The notes: a model not told the origin generated them from the letters alone. Numbered from the stretch's first letter, positions 1 through 7,131 are shown. The stretch is DNA of 14,955 bases from Yoonia sp. (GCA_028822885.1 JAPKCP010000040.1:1-14955); one strand, 5' to 3'. A program made the numbers and translations.

Positions 1-839
1 AAGAAATAGACAATGCGATCCGATATGGGTTTGGCTTGCGCTGGGCGCAGATGGGTTTGTTTGAAACCTACCGTATCGCCGGTGGTGAGGCTGGAATGCG
101 CCACTTTATTGAACAATTTGGACCTTGCCTATCATGGCCTTGGACCAAATTGATGGATGTCCCTGAACTGACTGACGAACTGATTGATACGATTGCCAGC
201 CAATCTGATGCGCAATCTGGGCACAATTCGATACGTGATCTGGAACGGATAAGGGACAACAATCTTGTAACGATCTTGAGGGGGCTCAAGGCGCAGGACT
301 CCGGTGCGGGGACACTGTTAAATGCACAAGACAATCGCATTAACAAAATGCCGCAATCTATTGGCGAAATAGATGATTTATCAAAGCCTGTTGTGACGGT
401 TCATCGCGCTGTCCCGCTTGATTGGACAGATTATAACGGCCACATGAATGAAGCCCGCTATCTACAGGCTTTTGGCGATGCCACGGACCAACTGATGGTG
501 ATTATTGGCTGCGATGCGGACTACATCGCCTCTGGTGGCAGTTATTTCACGGCAGAAACACATATCCGACATATCGACGAAGTGCATGCAGGCACTAAGA
601 TTAGGATCGAGACGCAAGTTATTGCTGGTGAGGGAAAAAAACTCCATGTCTTTCATCATATGCGGGACGGTGACCGACTTCTTGCGACGGGAGAGCATAT
701 GTTGATTCACGTTAGTCTTGCGACACGCAAAGCAAGTGAGCCGGGTGACCGTGTTGCAGGCCCTCTCAAAAAACTTGCAGGGGCGCATGCTTCATTGCCA
801 CAACCAGAGGGGGCAGGCGCGGCTGTCGGCAAACGATGA
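1..839 (+). CDS. Carnitine 3-dehydrogenase / betainyl-CoA thioesterase fusion, 3' part
   Basis: The reading frame is already open at base 3 and has no start in the window, so this is the C-terminal part of a longer gene. The first visible residues include GLRWAQMGLFE, typical of the C-terminal helical domain of 3-hydroxyacyl-CoA dehydrogenase-type enzymes such as L-carnitine dehydrogenase. After a linker, roughly the last 150 residues form a hotdog thioesterase domain (HRAVPLDWTDYNGHMNEARY near its start, with the usual DxxGHMN pattern). In proteobacterial carnitine catabolism this fusion oxidises L-carnitine to 3-dehydrocarnitine and hydrolyses betainyl-CoA to glycine betaine, in the cytoplasm. 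The stop overlaps the next start as ATGA (836-839), implying one operon with the SDR gene. The fusion assignment is family knowledge; the substrate is inferred, and another 3-hydroxyacid dehydrogenase is possible. Confidence 0.85.
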   Translation, partial: EIDNAIRYGFGLRWAQMGLFETYRIAGGEAGMRHFIEQFGPCLSWPWTKLMDVPELTDELIDTIASQSDAQSGHNSIRDLERIRDNNLVTILRGLKAQDSGAGTLLNAQDNRINKMPQSIGEIDDLSKPVVTVHRAVPLDWTDYNGHMNEARYLQAFGDATDQLMVIIGCDADYIASGGSYFTAETHIRHIDEVHAGTKIRIETQVIAGEGKKLHVFHHMRDGDRLLATGEHMLIHVSLATRKASEPGDRVAGPLKKLAGAHASLPQPEGAGAAVGKR

Positions 840-1588
840 GCAAAGTTCTTATCACGGCAGGTGGATCCGGTCTTGGCAGGGCCATGGCAACTGCTTTTCA
901 TGATGCAGGTCACGAGGTTTGGGCGACTGATATTTCCGAAGCCGGTTTGGAAAATGTGCCTTGGCAAACGACTCGAACTGACTCGTCTTCTGAAACGGAT
1001 AACCAAAATCTATTCAATGAAATTCAATCTGTGTGGGGGGGAATTGATGTCGTTTGTGCAAACGCAGGTATCGCAGGACCAACCGCAGGGGTTGAAAACG
1101 TATCACTTAATGACTGGCGTGAATGTGTTTCCGTAAATCTTGAAGGTGCATTTTTAACGGCAAAATACGCGACACCGCTCATGAAACAGCAAAAGTCCGG
1201 GGCGATGATCTTTACCTCCTCGACCGCAGGGATTTTTGGCTACCCAAATCGTGCGCCATACGCGGCGGCAAAGTGGGGTATTATCGGGTTGATGAAAACA
1301 ATCGCGATGGAGCTTGGCCCTTTTGGGGTCAGAGCAAATGTCATCGCACCCGGCGCCGTTGAGGGACCGCGGATGGAGGGCGTTTTAGCACGTGAGGCGG
1401 CTGCAAAGGGCATGACGCGGGATCAAGTCTATAAAGGATATGCCGCTGGAACCTCGATGCGCACGTTCGTGACGGCGCAGGATGTGGCGGCGATGGCCCT
1501 TTTCCTAGGGTCTGACGCAGCCGCGCGCGTTTCCGGTCAAGTTATCGCGGTTGATGGTCATACGGAGAATCCGGACCCTAAACCTTGA
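836..1588 (+). CDS. SDR-family NAD(P)-dependent oxidoreductase
   Basis: A 250-residue classical short-chain dehydrogenase. The nucleotide-binding glycine motif is TAGGSGLG (residues 7-14), the structural NAG motif is at 76-78, the tetrad Asn at about 101, the catalytic Ser at 129 and Y142-AAA-K146. The length is normal for a complete cytoplasmic SDR. It starts with ATG overlapping the stop of the carnitine dehydrogenase fusion by four bases, and its own stop overlaps the next start, so it is probably co-translated with both. The context suggests a role in carnitine or a related quaternary amine or hydroxyacid pathway, but the substrate cannot be read from the sequence. The SDR family call is certain; the pathway is inference. 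Confidence 0.88.
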   Translation: MSKVLITAGGSGLGRAMATAFHDAGHEVWATDISEAGLENVPWQTTRTDSSSETDNQNLFNEIQSVWGGIDVVCANAGIAGPTAGVENVSLNDWRECVSVNLEGAFLTAKYATPLMKQQKSGAMIFTSSTAGIFGYPNRAPYAAAKWGIIGLMKTIAMELGPFGVRANVIAPGAVEGPRMEGVLAREAAAKGMTRDQVYKGYAAGTSMRTFVTAQDVAAMALFLGSDAAARVSGQVIAVDGHTENPDPKP

Positions 1589-2490
1589 TAACCCCTTGGG
1601 TGCTGATCACCTGTCTCGCTGCCTTTGCGAATGCCTTGCGCTTTATGTTTCAAAAGCAACTTAAGACGGCGGGGCTATCGACAGCAGGTGCGACTTTTGC
1701 GCGCTTTTTCTTTGCGGCACCCTTTGTTGTCGCGATTGCGATGATCTATGCAAAGACGACAGGCCAAGGGTTCCCGACGCTTCCAAGGCAATTCTGGCTT
1801 TATGTAATCGTTGGGGGGACATCCCAAATCCTTGCGACGATGTGCGTTGTCGCGTTATTTTCACTGCGGAATTTTGCGGTTGGGATCACGTTCAAAAAGA
1901 CAGAAGTTCTTTTAAGCGTCTTCATTGGCTTTATAATTCTAGGCGATGGAATCTCTCTGTTTGCCCTAATCGCCGTATTTATCGGGCTGGGAGGAGTCTT
2001 ACTTCTTGCTGACCCGCCGCAGGCAACCGGGGCATGGCACCATCGGATCATGAACAAGGCCGTGTTGTTAGGGTTAACGTCTGGCCTGTTCTTCGGGTTC
2101 TCAGGAGTGAGTTACCGGGGGGCGTCGCTGTCTATTGCCGAAGGTGACACCTTCTATCGGGCGATAGTCGCGATGGGCTTTGTTGTCATTTTTCAGTTTG
2201 TTACGATGCTCATCTGGCTAAGGCTTCGCGAGGCAGGGCAAATTTCATTGGTCCTGCGGGCGTGGCGAGGGGTTAGTCTTGTTGGCCTTACAAGTATGAT
2301 TGGCACTATGTGTTGGTTTACAGCTTTCACGCTGCAGTCGGCTGGTTACGTCAACGCAGTAGGGCAGATTGAGTTATTGTTTTCAATCGCAATTGGTACG
2401 CTGGTGTTTGGTGAAAAAATATCAGCACGCGAGTGGCAAGGCTTGATGTTACTCACCGTCAGCATCGTGATGCTTGTTCTGGTAATTTAA
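1585..2490 (+). CDS. EamA/DMT-superfamily membrane transporter
   Basis: A 301-residue, strongly hydrophobic protein with about ten predicted membrane segments in two halves (roughly 1-140 and 150-301), as in drug/metabolite transporters with two EamA repeats. The second half contains the typical late motif where a helix-loop (AVGQIELLFSIAIGTLVFGEKIS) precedes the last helix. The start is a TTG that overlaps the preceding TGA (TTGA, 1585-1588); no earlier start is available without long overlap, and translational coupling would explain the weak start. Being last in the carnitine-type operon, it may import or export a related small metabolite, but substrate and direction are unknown. The stop overlaps that of the convergent NUDIX gene at 2487-2490. 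Confidence 0.85.
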   Translation: MITPWVLITCLAAFANALRFMFQKQLKTAGLSTAGATFARFFFAAPFVVAIAMIYAKTTGQGFPTLPRQFWLYVIVGGTSQILATMCVVALFSLRNFAVGITFKKTEVLLSVFIGFIILGDGISLFALIAVFIGLGGVLLLADPPQATGAWHHRIMNKAVLLGLTSGLFFGFSGVSYRGASLSIAEGDTFYRAIVAMGFVVIFQFVTMLIWLRLREAGQISLVLRAWRGVSLVGLTSMIGTMCWFTAFTLQSAGYVNAVGQIELLFSIAIGTLVFGEKISAREWQGLMLLTVSIVMLVLVI

Positions 2491-3158
2491 ATCAGATCAG
2501 CGCCATCTAATCGGGTGATCAGATGTGATTCATCGTCGTTTCTGAAGAATGGAACGCTTTGGATTGGTGCATCTCTGGCGATGTGCGCGATTAGCTCTGC
2601 CAACACGACGCGAGTAATGAACGGCAAATCAAATTGACGTGCGTCTTGTAGTGGAACCCATTGCAAGTGTGATAATTCGTCCTCAGCGTTCGAAAAATCA
2701 TCAGGATCAGTGACTAAAGCCGCAGCATCCGTCAGGAAAAAGCGCGCATCAAAGCGGCGTGGGCGACCTTCTGGTGTGACGGCCCGAAAGAAAAACGATA
2801 GCGCTGTTGCATCGGGCAGATGACCCGCGGCAGCAAAATCTTGCCAATTGAGCGGTGGGGCGTGCCAAACTCCGGGTGAACCAAGGATTTGTCCCGTTTC
2901 TTCCCACAACTCGCGAATAGCGGCGGCGGCAAGCGTTGATGGTGAAATCCTAGAGTTAGACAGTAGCCGCGCCGTGCACTGCGGGTCCATAGCAGGTAAG
3001 GGAACAGTCGCATCCTGCTGATCAACCGCGCCGCCGGGAAACACAAATTTACCGGGCATAAATGCTGCAGTTTTTCCACGTTGTCCCATTAAGACCGACG
3101 TGCGGTCCCGTAGCACAATGACGGTTGCCGCGTCGCGAATGGCGGACTTATCACTCAT
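2487..3158 (-). CDS. NUDIX hydrolase, NUDT7/NUDT19-like with insertion
   Basis: A 223-residue NUDIX-fold hydrolase. The strand before the Nudix box (KFVFPGGAVD, residues 37-46) is followed by an extended insert of about 30 residues, and only then comes the catalytic helix AAIRELWEETG (79-89), with the metal-binding Glu residues at about 83, 86 and 87. This split arrangement is typical of the NUDT7/NUDT19 (CoA-pyrophosphatase-like) subgroup rather than of MutT. Such enzymes cleave nucleoside diphosphates linked to another group; CoA or a derivative is a reasonable guess, not shown. The ATG directly abuts the stop of the upstream DUF983 gene with no gap, so the two are probably one operon. The 3' end overlaps the convergent transporter by TTAA. 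Confidence 0.85.
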   Translation of the reverse strand: MSDKSAIRDAATVIVLRDRTSVLMGQRGKTAAFMPGKFVFPGGAVDQQDATVPLPAMDPQCTARLLSNSRISPSTLAAAAIRELWEETGQILGSPGVWHAPPLNWQDFAAAGHLPDATALSFFFRAVTPEGRPRRFDARFFLTDAAALVTDPDDFSNAEDELSHLQWVPLQDARQFDLPFITRVVLAELIAHIARDAPIQSVPFFRNDDESHLITRLDGADLI

Positions 3159-3554
3159 TCAGTGGGATTTCCCAAAGCCATGCATGCGCTTTGCCCATTG
3201 AATGGCTACGATGAGGCCTTTGAGCCGGGGCAGCAAAAATAAAGACAAAGCCACACTCCCCACGGTAAAAATCGTGGCCATAACAAGTGGCTCTGGTCGA
3301 AACCAAGACCAGACAAAGTGGATACCAAATCCCAAAGCATGTGCGACGATCAAAATCGTCAGATAGGCGGGGCCATCATCAGCACGGTGGTGCGACAACG
3401 TTTCATCACACGCAGGGCAATTGTCGGACACTTTCAGGAAGCCATCAAAAAGGTGGCCTTCACCACAATTTGGGCATTTCCGCCGAAAGCCGCGCCACAT
3501 GGCAGGCTTCACGGGGCGTTCTTCCGTTTCGGTAAGTTGGGTCACATCTGTCAT
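3159..3554 (-). CDS. DUF983-family zinc-ribbon membrane protein
   Basis: A 131-residue protein with the signature of DUF983. An N-terminal zinc-ribbon-like element has CPNC (27-30) and CPAC (46-49), followed by HHRADDGPAY and then two hydrophobic segments (about 64-84 and 90-109). The likely topology is a cytoplasmic zinc ribbon anchored in the inner membrane by a hairpin of two helices. The molecular function of the family is unknown. The ATG start is supported by an AAAGGT ribosome-binding site seven bases upstream. Its stop codon is immediately followed by the NUDIX start, so the pair is probably one transcript. The family assignment is by motif recognition and I am fairly sure of it. Confidence 0.87.
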   Translation of the reverse strand: MTDVTQLTETEERPVKPAMWRGFRRKCPNCGEGHLFDGFLKVSDNCPACDETLSHHRADDGPAYLTILIVAHALGFGIHFVWSWFRPEPLVMATIFTVGSVALSLFLLPRLKGLIVAIQWAKRMHGFGKSH

Positions 3555-3751
3555 CTTGGGTACCTTTCATGGGCAGCCATACGATCACTTCATGGGCGTT
3601 TTGAGCTAAAATGAAAAGATGCATCATGCGACATGGGACGGCATGTCTCAGGTGCACGCAAAATAATGCACAAAATGGCGACGGAAGTTTTGTTGTGGGT
3701 CGTTTGATTAGCAGTTCCGGAGATAGTCTGGATTGATTGAAAGGATATGAC
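3555..3751. promoter_or_regulatory. Divergent regulatory region between DUF983 and EF-hand gene
   Basis: This 197-base gap separates two divergent starts and must hold both promoters. It contains an eight-base palindrome (GATGCATC, 3618-3625) and an inverted repeat with six-base arms GACATG/CATGTC around a six-base spacer (3630-3647), a possible operator. GGAAGTT at 3683-3689 resembles an ECF sigma -35 element, but no convincing -10 partner is seen. No single promoter can be assigned with confidence. Confidence 0.35.
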
Positions 3752-4255
3752 ATGAAGACCCCCGTATTGATGGCAGCGATTGTTGCAGGCTTTGGACTCG
3801 CCGCGACCGGTGCACAGGCGCAAGAGCGGCCTGACTTCGCAACTGTGGACGCGAATGGTGATGGACAGATCTCAATGGCTGAAACGGAAGCGTACGGCGC
3901 ACAGCGGTTTGCGAATGTCGACACTGATAGCGACGGCGCGTTGTCCGAGGCAGAACTGCTTGTGCAGGCTTCTGCGCGTTCCGAAAGGCGTGCTGCAAGG
4001 ATGGTCGCGCGCATGCTCGAGCATTTAGACGAAAACGAAGACGGTCGCATTCAACAGTCTGAACTGCCAGAGCGCGATGATAGCCGCGCCGCACGTAGGC
4101 TGGAGCGAGCAGATACTAATGAAGATGGTGTAATCAGTGAAGCTGAATTCGAGGCGGCTGGTAATCATGGTCGTGACGATCGGCGTGGTTCACACGGTGG
4201 AAAAGATGGTGAACGCGGCGAACATCGCGGTCATAGCGATGGCGATTGCGGGTAA
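3752..4255 (+). CDS. Secreted four-EF-hand protein with His/Asp-rich tail
   Basis: A 167-residue protein with a Sec signal peptide (hydrophobic core 5-20, AQA cleavage site at 21-23) and four canonical EF-hand calcium loops: 33-44 (DANGDGQISMAE), 57-68, 93-104 and 121-132. Each carries Asp/Asn at positions 1, 3 and 5 and Glu at 12. The last 30 residues are rich in Gly, His, Asp and Arg, with a Cys next to the end; this tail could bind transition metals. I chose the ATG at 3752 because AAAGGA lies six bases upstream; an in-frame TTG at 3737 lacks this support. It is followed on the same strand by a sigma factor, an anti-sigma candidate and a metal-sensor-like protein, suggesting a periplasmic ion-binding partner or target of that system. 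EF-hand calls are firm; calcium binding and the partnership are inferred. Confidence 0.88.
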   Translation: MKTPVLMAAIVAGFGLAATGAQAQERPDFATVDANGDGQISMAETEAYGAQRFANVDTDSDGALSEAELLVQASARSERRAARMVARMLEHLDENEDGRIQQSELPERDDSRAARRLERADTNEDGVISEAEFEAAGNHGRDDRRGSHGGKDGERGEHRGHSDGDCG

Positions 4256-4310
4256 AGTAAGGGCGATGAGGGGTTGTTTGTGCGAATGAAATGATGTGGC
4301 TTCACACATA

Positions 4311-4898
4311 ATGATTGACGCGATTGACCCCTCAATGTCTGATGCGGCGTTGCTTGCCGCGTATGCTTCAGGCGATCGTGACGCGGCGCAGGCTTTGGCA
4401 TCGCGACTTTTGCCGGGTGTGCTGGGGCAGGCAACGCGCATGTTGTCTGACCGAATTGAGGCGGAAGACGTGGCCCAAGATGCGATGATGCGGCTTTGGA
4501 AAATTGCACCTGATTGGCGCGATGGAGAGGCGCAGATTTCGACTTGGCTTTACCGGGTCGTGGCAAATCTTTGCACAGATCGCTTGCGTAAACGAAAGCG
4601 TTCCGGCGCGATTGGCATGGATCAGGTGGCAGAGCCTGCGGATCCGGCGCCCGGTGCACCTGAGCAAATTCAAACAAATGCGCGGATGGCTGCCTTGTCC
4701 GATGCGTTGGCGCAATTGCCAGAACGGCAAGCGCAAGCCGTGGCTTTGCGGCATCTTGATGGGCTTGCGAACCCTGAAATTGCAGAGATCATGGACATCA
4801 GCGTGCGGTCCGTGGAAAGTTTAACAGCACGTGGAAGGCGCGCGCTTGCTAGTCTTTTGGCAGGCCGACGCGCAGCACTGGGGTACGATAATGACTGA
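4311..4898 (+). CDS. ECF-family RNA polymerase sigma factor
   Basis: A group 4 (ECF) sigma factor of about 195 residues with both conserved regions. Sigma-2 spans about residues 10-95 (the DVAQDAMMRLW helix and the STWLYRVVANLCTDRLRK promoter-recognition segment). Sigma-4 spans about 128-178 (LPERQAQAVALRHLDGL, then the EIAEIMDISVRSVESLTARGRRAL helix-turn-helix). There is no long C-terminal extension. The start is uncertain: GTG at 4296, ATG at 4311 and ATG at 4335 are all in frame and none has a clear ribosome-binding site; I chose the first ATG. The last eight bases overlap the next gene, which is placed where an anti-sigma factor is expected. Such sigma factors usually activate their own operon in response to an envelope signal, here perhaps metal or ion stress (inference). 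Confidence 0.9.
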   Translation: MIDAIDPSMSDAALLAAYASGDRDAAQALASRLLPGVLGQATRMLSDRIEAEDVAQDAMMRLWKIAPDWRDGEAQISTWLYRVVANLCTDRLRKRKRSGAIGMDQVAEPADPAPGAPEQIQTNARMAALSDALAQLPERQAQAVALRHLDGLANPEIAEIMDISVRSVESLTARGRRALASLLAGRRAALGYDND

Positions 4899-5241
4899 TC
4901 CAACACAGACAGACCTTGATAAATTGCTTGCAGAAGCGGCGCTCCAGAAACCGAGTGTGCCAACAGATTTGATGGCACGTGTTATGATTGACGCTACACG
5001 TATTCAGCCCCAGTCGCCCACCGCTTTGCAGCAAGGTGTCTGGGCGTCGATATTGGACGTGATAGGTGGTTGGCCCGCTGTCGGTGGGCTAGCGATGGCT
5101 AGTGTTGCTGGGCTATGGATCGGCGTTGCACCGCCGGTTGGATTGGATGCGATGGCAGCCGCGGTGCTAGGCTCGCCTGAAACTATTGATCTGTTTGGCG
5201 AGGACATGCTGAGTAACTTTACTGAAGGACTGGATAGTTAG
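4891..5241 (+). CDS. Small single-pass membrane protein, putative anti-sigma factor
   Basis: A 116-residue protein with a charged and polar N-terminal part (1-58), one membrane segment (about 61-80, starting WPAVGG) and a short C-terminal tail of about 35 residues that would lie in the periplasm. I start it at the ATG at 4891, which overlaps the sigma gene's stop by eight bases with a G-rich stretch just upstream; an in-frame extension to 4831 would run deep into the sigma gene. No family was recognised from sequence. Size, topology and position between an ECF sigma factor and a CnrX/CpxP-like protein match CnrY-type anti-sigma factors, in which a short cytoplasmic segment sequesters sigma. 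That role is inference from context only. The next gene begins after one base. Confidence 0.75.
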   Translation: MTDPTQTDLDKLLAEAALQKPSVPTDLMARVMIDATRIQPQSPTALQQGVWASILDVIGGWPAVGGLAMASVAGLWIGVAPPVGLDAMAAAVLGSPETIDLFGEDMLSNFTEGLDS

Positions 5242-5242
5242 G

Positions 5243-5740
5243 ATGGTAGAACAAATCAAACCGCGTCGCACCTGGCGAATTGTCTTGGTTGGTTCACTCG
5301 CGCTGAACTTGCTGATGGTCGGTGCTGTCGGCGGGGCCTTTTTGCGTGGCGGTGGAGGACCACCGCGTGGATTCGAATTGCAGCTTGGCCCTCTTTCTGA
5401 CGTGCTTTCCCTTAGAGATCGTCGCAAAATAGGTGAACAAATCCGGCGTGGCATTGGGCGTCAGGGGCAGTCACGCGCGGCCCGCCGTGAAGCATTCGAG
5501 AACCTCATTTCGGTCGTAGCCGCCCAGCCATTCGATCCTGAGTTGCTTGCTGCAAGCATCCGTGATCAACAAAAACAACTGGATAACGTGCGCGACGCTG
5601 CGCTCAACGCGTTTGTGGCGCATCTCACAAATATGACTGTGGGTGAGCGGTCTGATTTTGCCGACAAGCTTCGGGACAGTTTTGCGCGGCGCGGGAACCA
5701 CGATGGGCGCCATCCCCCGCCTGAAAAATCAGGCGGCTGA
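5243..5740 (+). CDS. Membrane-anchored periplasmic metal-sensor-like protein
   Basis: A 165-residue protein with a short basic N-terminus, one membrane anchor (about 11-34, ending in a GGGGPPRG linker) and a mainly helical, charged periplasmic domain. It resembles the heavy-metal-resistance/periplasmic metal-sensor family related to CnrX, ZraP and CpxP. The anchor lacks a cleavage site, as in CnrX. Few potential metal ligands are present: one His in the helical core (AFVAHLTNM) and two in the C-terminal tail, with no Cys, so metal sensing is doubtful. It begins one base after the preceding stop and is probably translationally coupled. Its last 12 bases overlap the convergent diguanylate cyclase gene within a hairpin. 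Family assignment is moderately secure; role as the signal-input partner of the sigma/anti-sigma pair is inferred. Confidence 0.8.
   Translation: MVEQIKPRRTWRIVLVGSLALNLLMVGAVGGAFLRGGGGPPRGFELQLGPLSDVLSLRDRRKIGEQIRRGIGRQGQSRAARREAFENLISVVAAQPFDPELLAASIRDQQKQLDNVRDAALNAFVAHLTNMTVGERSDFADKLRDSFARRGNHDGRHPPPEKSGG
5717..5736. terminator. Perfect hairpin at convergent gene ends
   Basis: Eight-base arms CCGCCTGA and TCAGGCGG enclose an AAAA loop. On each strand one arm carries or touches the gene-end TGA: the PleD stop is at 5729-5731 and the sensor stop at 5738-5740. No T-run follows on either strand, so it is not a classical intrinsic terminator, but its placement suggests a bidirectional transcription or decay barrier. 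Confidence 0.45.
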
Positions 5741-7120
5741 ATGGGCCAACGCGACTTGGTCGCGTCCAGCAGATTTTGCAAGATACAACGCACCATCCGC
5801 TTGATGACACATATTATCCGCGCAAACCATTTCGGTACTGTTTGCACATCCAACAGCGACGCCGACTGAAACTGTCACACGCAACGGCTTGAACCCGTGA
5901 CCAATCTCGAATTGTTTTTGATTGACCAATGTACATAATCGATTTGCGGCAATCTGCGCTTGCTCTGCGGTGCTATGGGGCAACGCGACCAAAAACTCTT
6001 CACCACCCACGCGGGCGATCAAGTCAATCACACGTAAGTTTTTTCGCAAGCGACTGGCCAACTCTACTAAGACAGCGTCACCGGCAGCATGACCATACTT
6101 GTCATTGATCACTTTGAAGTGGTCAATATCAATCATCATCACAGCAAATTTTTGCCCCGTCCTGCTTGATTGTTTCGATATTTCAAGAAGGTACGGCGTC
6201 GCATACCTGCGATTATAAAGACCAGTTAAGGGATCAGTGACTGCGGCCTGCAGGCCATCACGCACAGTTGTTCTGAGCCGATCTTGTTGACGCTTCTGTC
6301 TAGCAAGGGCGTCGCATCGCATCTTCATCTCGCCAGAAGAAATCTGTGTGGTCACAACATCGTCGGCGCCTAAATCAAGGGCCATTGCAGCTGTTTCAAC
6401 TGCGTCAGCTGGCAAAATGATAAGTTGTGACGTATTTTTCGTTTTCACCCGTGAACGCAGTTCTGCAACCATACGGAACAAATCCTCGCGTGGATTTTGC
6501 ATCGTGGTGCTGTCGATAACAAACAGGTCAGGGGCGTCTGTATTCGCAATATCTTTGAGCGCTTCATCAAATGCGTGTGGGACGACCCCAAGCGGATTTA
6601 TGCGATTTAGGCGGGCTATTAGACCTGTGCTCATGGTGCTGTTGGCTGTCAAAAGCGTTACGCGCGGCGGCGCTTCAAAGAGTGTCGCTGTTTCCTCAAA
6701 GCCAAGTGCCCGCTGCGCTCCCTCCCGCAGCCAAAGTTCTGCAGGTGTGTGACGCTTGCGAAGAAGGCTACGGATGCGCGCAAGCAGAAACGTATCATTT
6801 ATGGGGTGTGTCAGAATATCGTCAGCGCCTGCATCCAATGCAGCAAAACGTGCGCGGCTTGTGTCAGAAATCCCTGTGCCGACGATGGCGATATCACTTG
6901 TAAGAGGATCATCCTTTAGTGCGCGGCAAAAGGCATGATGGTCCTCAACCTGATCGCTGAGATTGATCAAAATGAGATCTGGCCTGTGATCAGAAAACGT
7001 CAATAGCCCATCGGCTTGCGTGGCACAGGCCACGACATCGTATTGGGCCGAAAGAAGTTTCACTTTCATGACGATACGATTTGTCGCGACCGCATCGATA
7101 ATCAGTATTCTACCTGACAT
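5729..7120 (-). CDS. pleD: PleD-type diguanylate cyclase (REC-REC-GGDEF)
   Basis: 463 residues, close to the 450-460 usual for PleD. Layout: a first receiver (about 4-120), a second receiver-like domain (about 155-275) and a GGDEF domain (about 295-455). The cyclase domain looks active: GGEEF at 372-376, DIDHFKVINDKYGHAAGD before it, and an RVID product-inhibition I-site (363-366) with the canonical five-residue spacing. The first receiver is degenerate: only one of the paired acidic residues remains (D9, then Ala), Asn53 occupies the phospho-acceptor position, and the conserved Lys is replaced by His (LTHP). I start at ATG 7120 because AAGGAAA lies just upstream; longer versions to 7309 have no such support and run into the divergent gene. 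It makes cyclic di-GMP from GTP, but control cannot follow the standard phosphorylation route. Confidence 0.92.
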   Translation of the reverse strand: MSGRILIIDAVATNRIVMKVKLLSAQYDVVACATQADGLLTFSDHRPDLILINLSDQVEDHHAFCRALKDDPLTSDIAIVGTGISDTSRARFAALDAGADDILTHPINDTFLLARIRSLLRKRHTPAELWLREGAQRALGFEETATLFEAPPRVTLLTANSTMSTGLIARLNRINPLGVVPHAFDEALKDIANTDAPDLFVIDSTTMQNPREDLFRMVAELRSRVKTKNTSQLIILPADAVETAAMALDLGADDVVTTQISSGEMKMRCDALARQKRQQDRLRTTVRDGLQAAVTDPLTGLYNRRYATPYLLEISKQSSRTGQKFAVMMIDIDHFKVINDKYGHAAGDAVLVELASRLRKNLRVIDLIARVGGEEFLVALPHSTAEQAQIAANRLCTLVNQKQFEIGHGFKPLRVTVSVGVAVGCANSTEMVCADNMCHQADGALYLAKSAGRDQVALAHSAA

Positions 7121-7124
7121 CGTA

Positions 7125-7131
7125 TTTCCTT
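7125..7131 (-). promoter_or_regulatory. Ribosome-binding site fixing the PleD start
   Basis: On the minus strand AAGGAAA lies four bases before the ATG at 7120. It is the only strong Shine-Dalgarno match for this frame and argues against the longer open frame that extends to 7309. Confidence 0.75.

Noticed and set aside
3460..4094. Two long minus-strand open frames over the EF-hand gene (196 and 128 codons)
   Set aside because: They are antisense to a gene with four clear EF-hand loops and a signal peptide, and their translations show low-complexity shadow composition.
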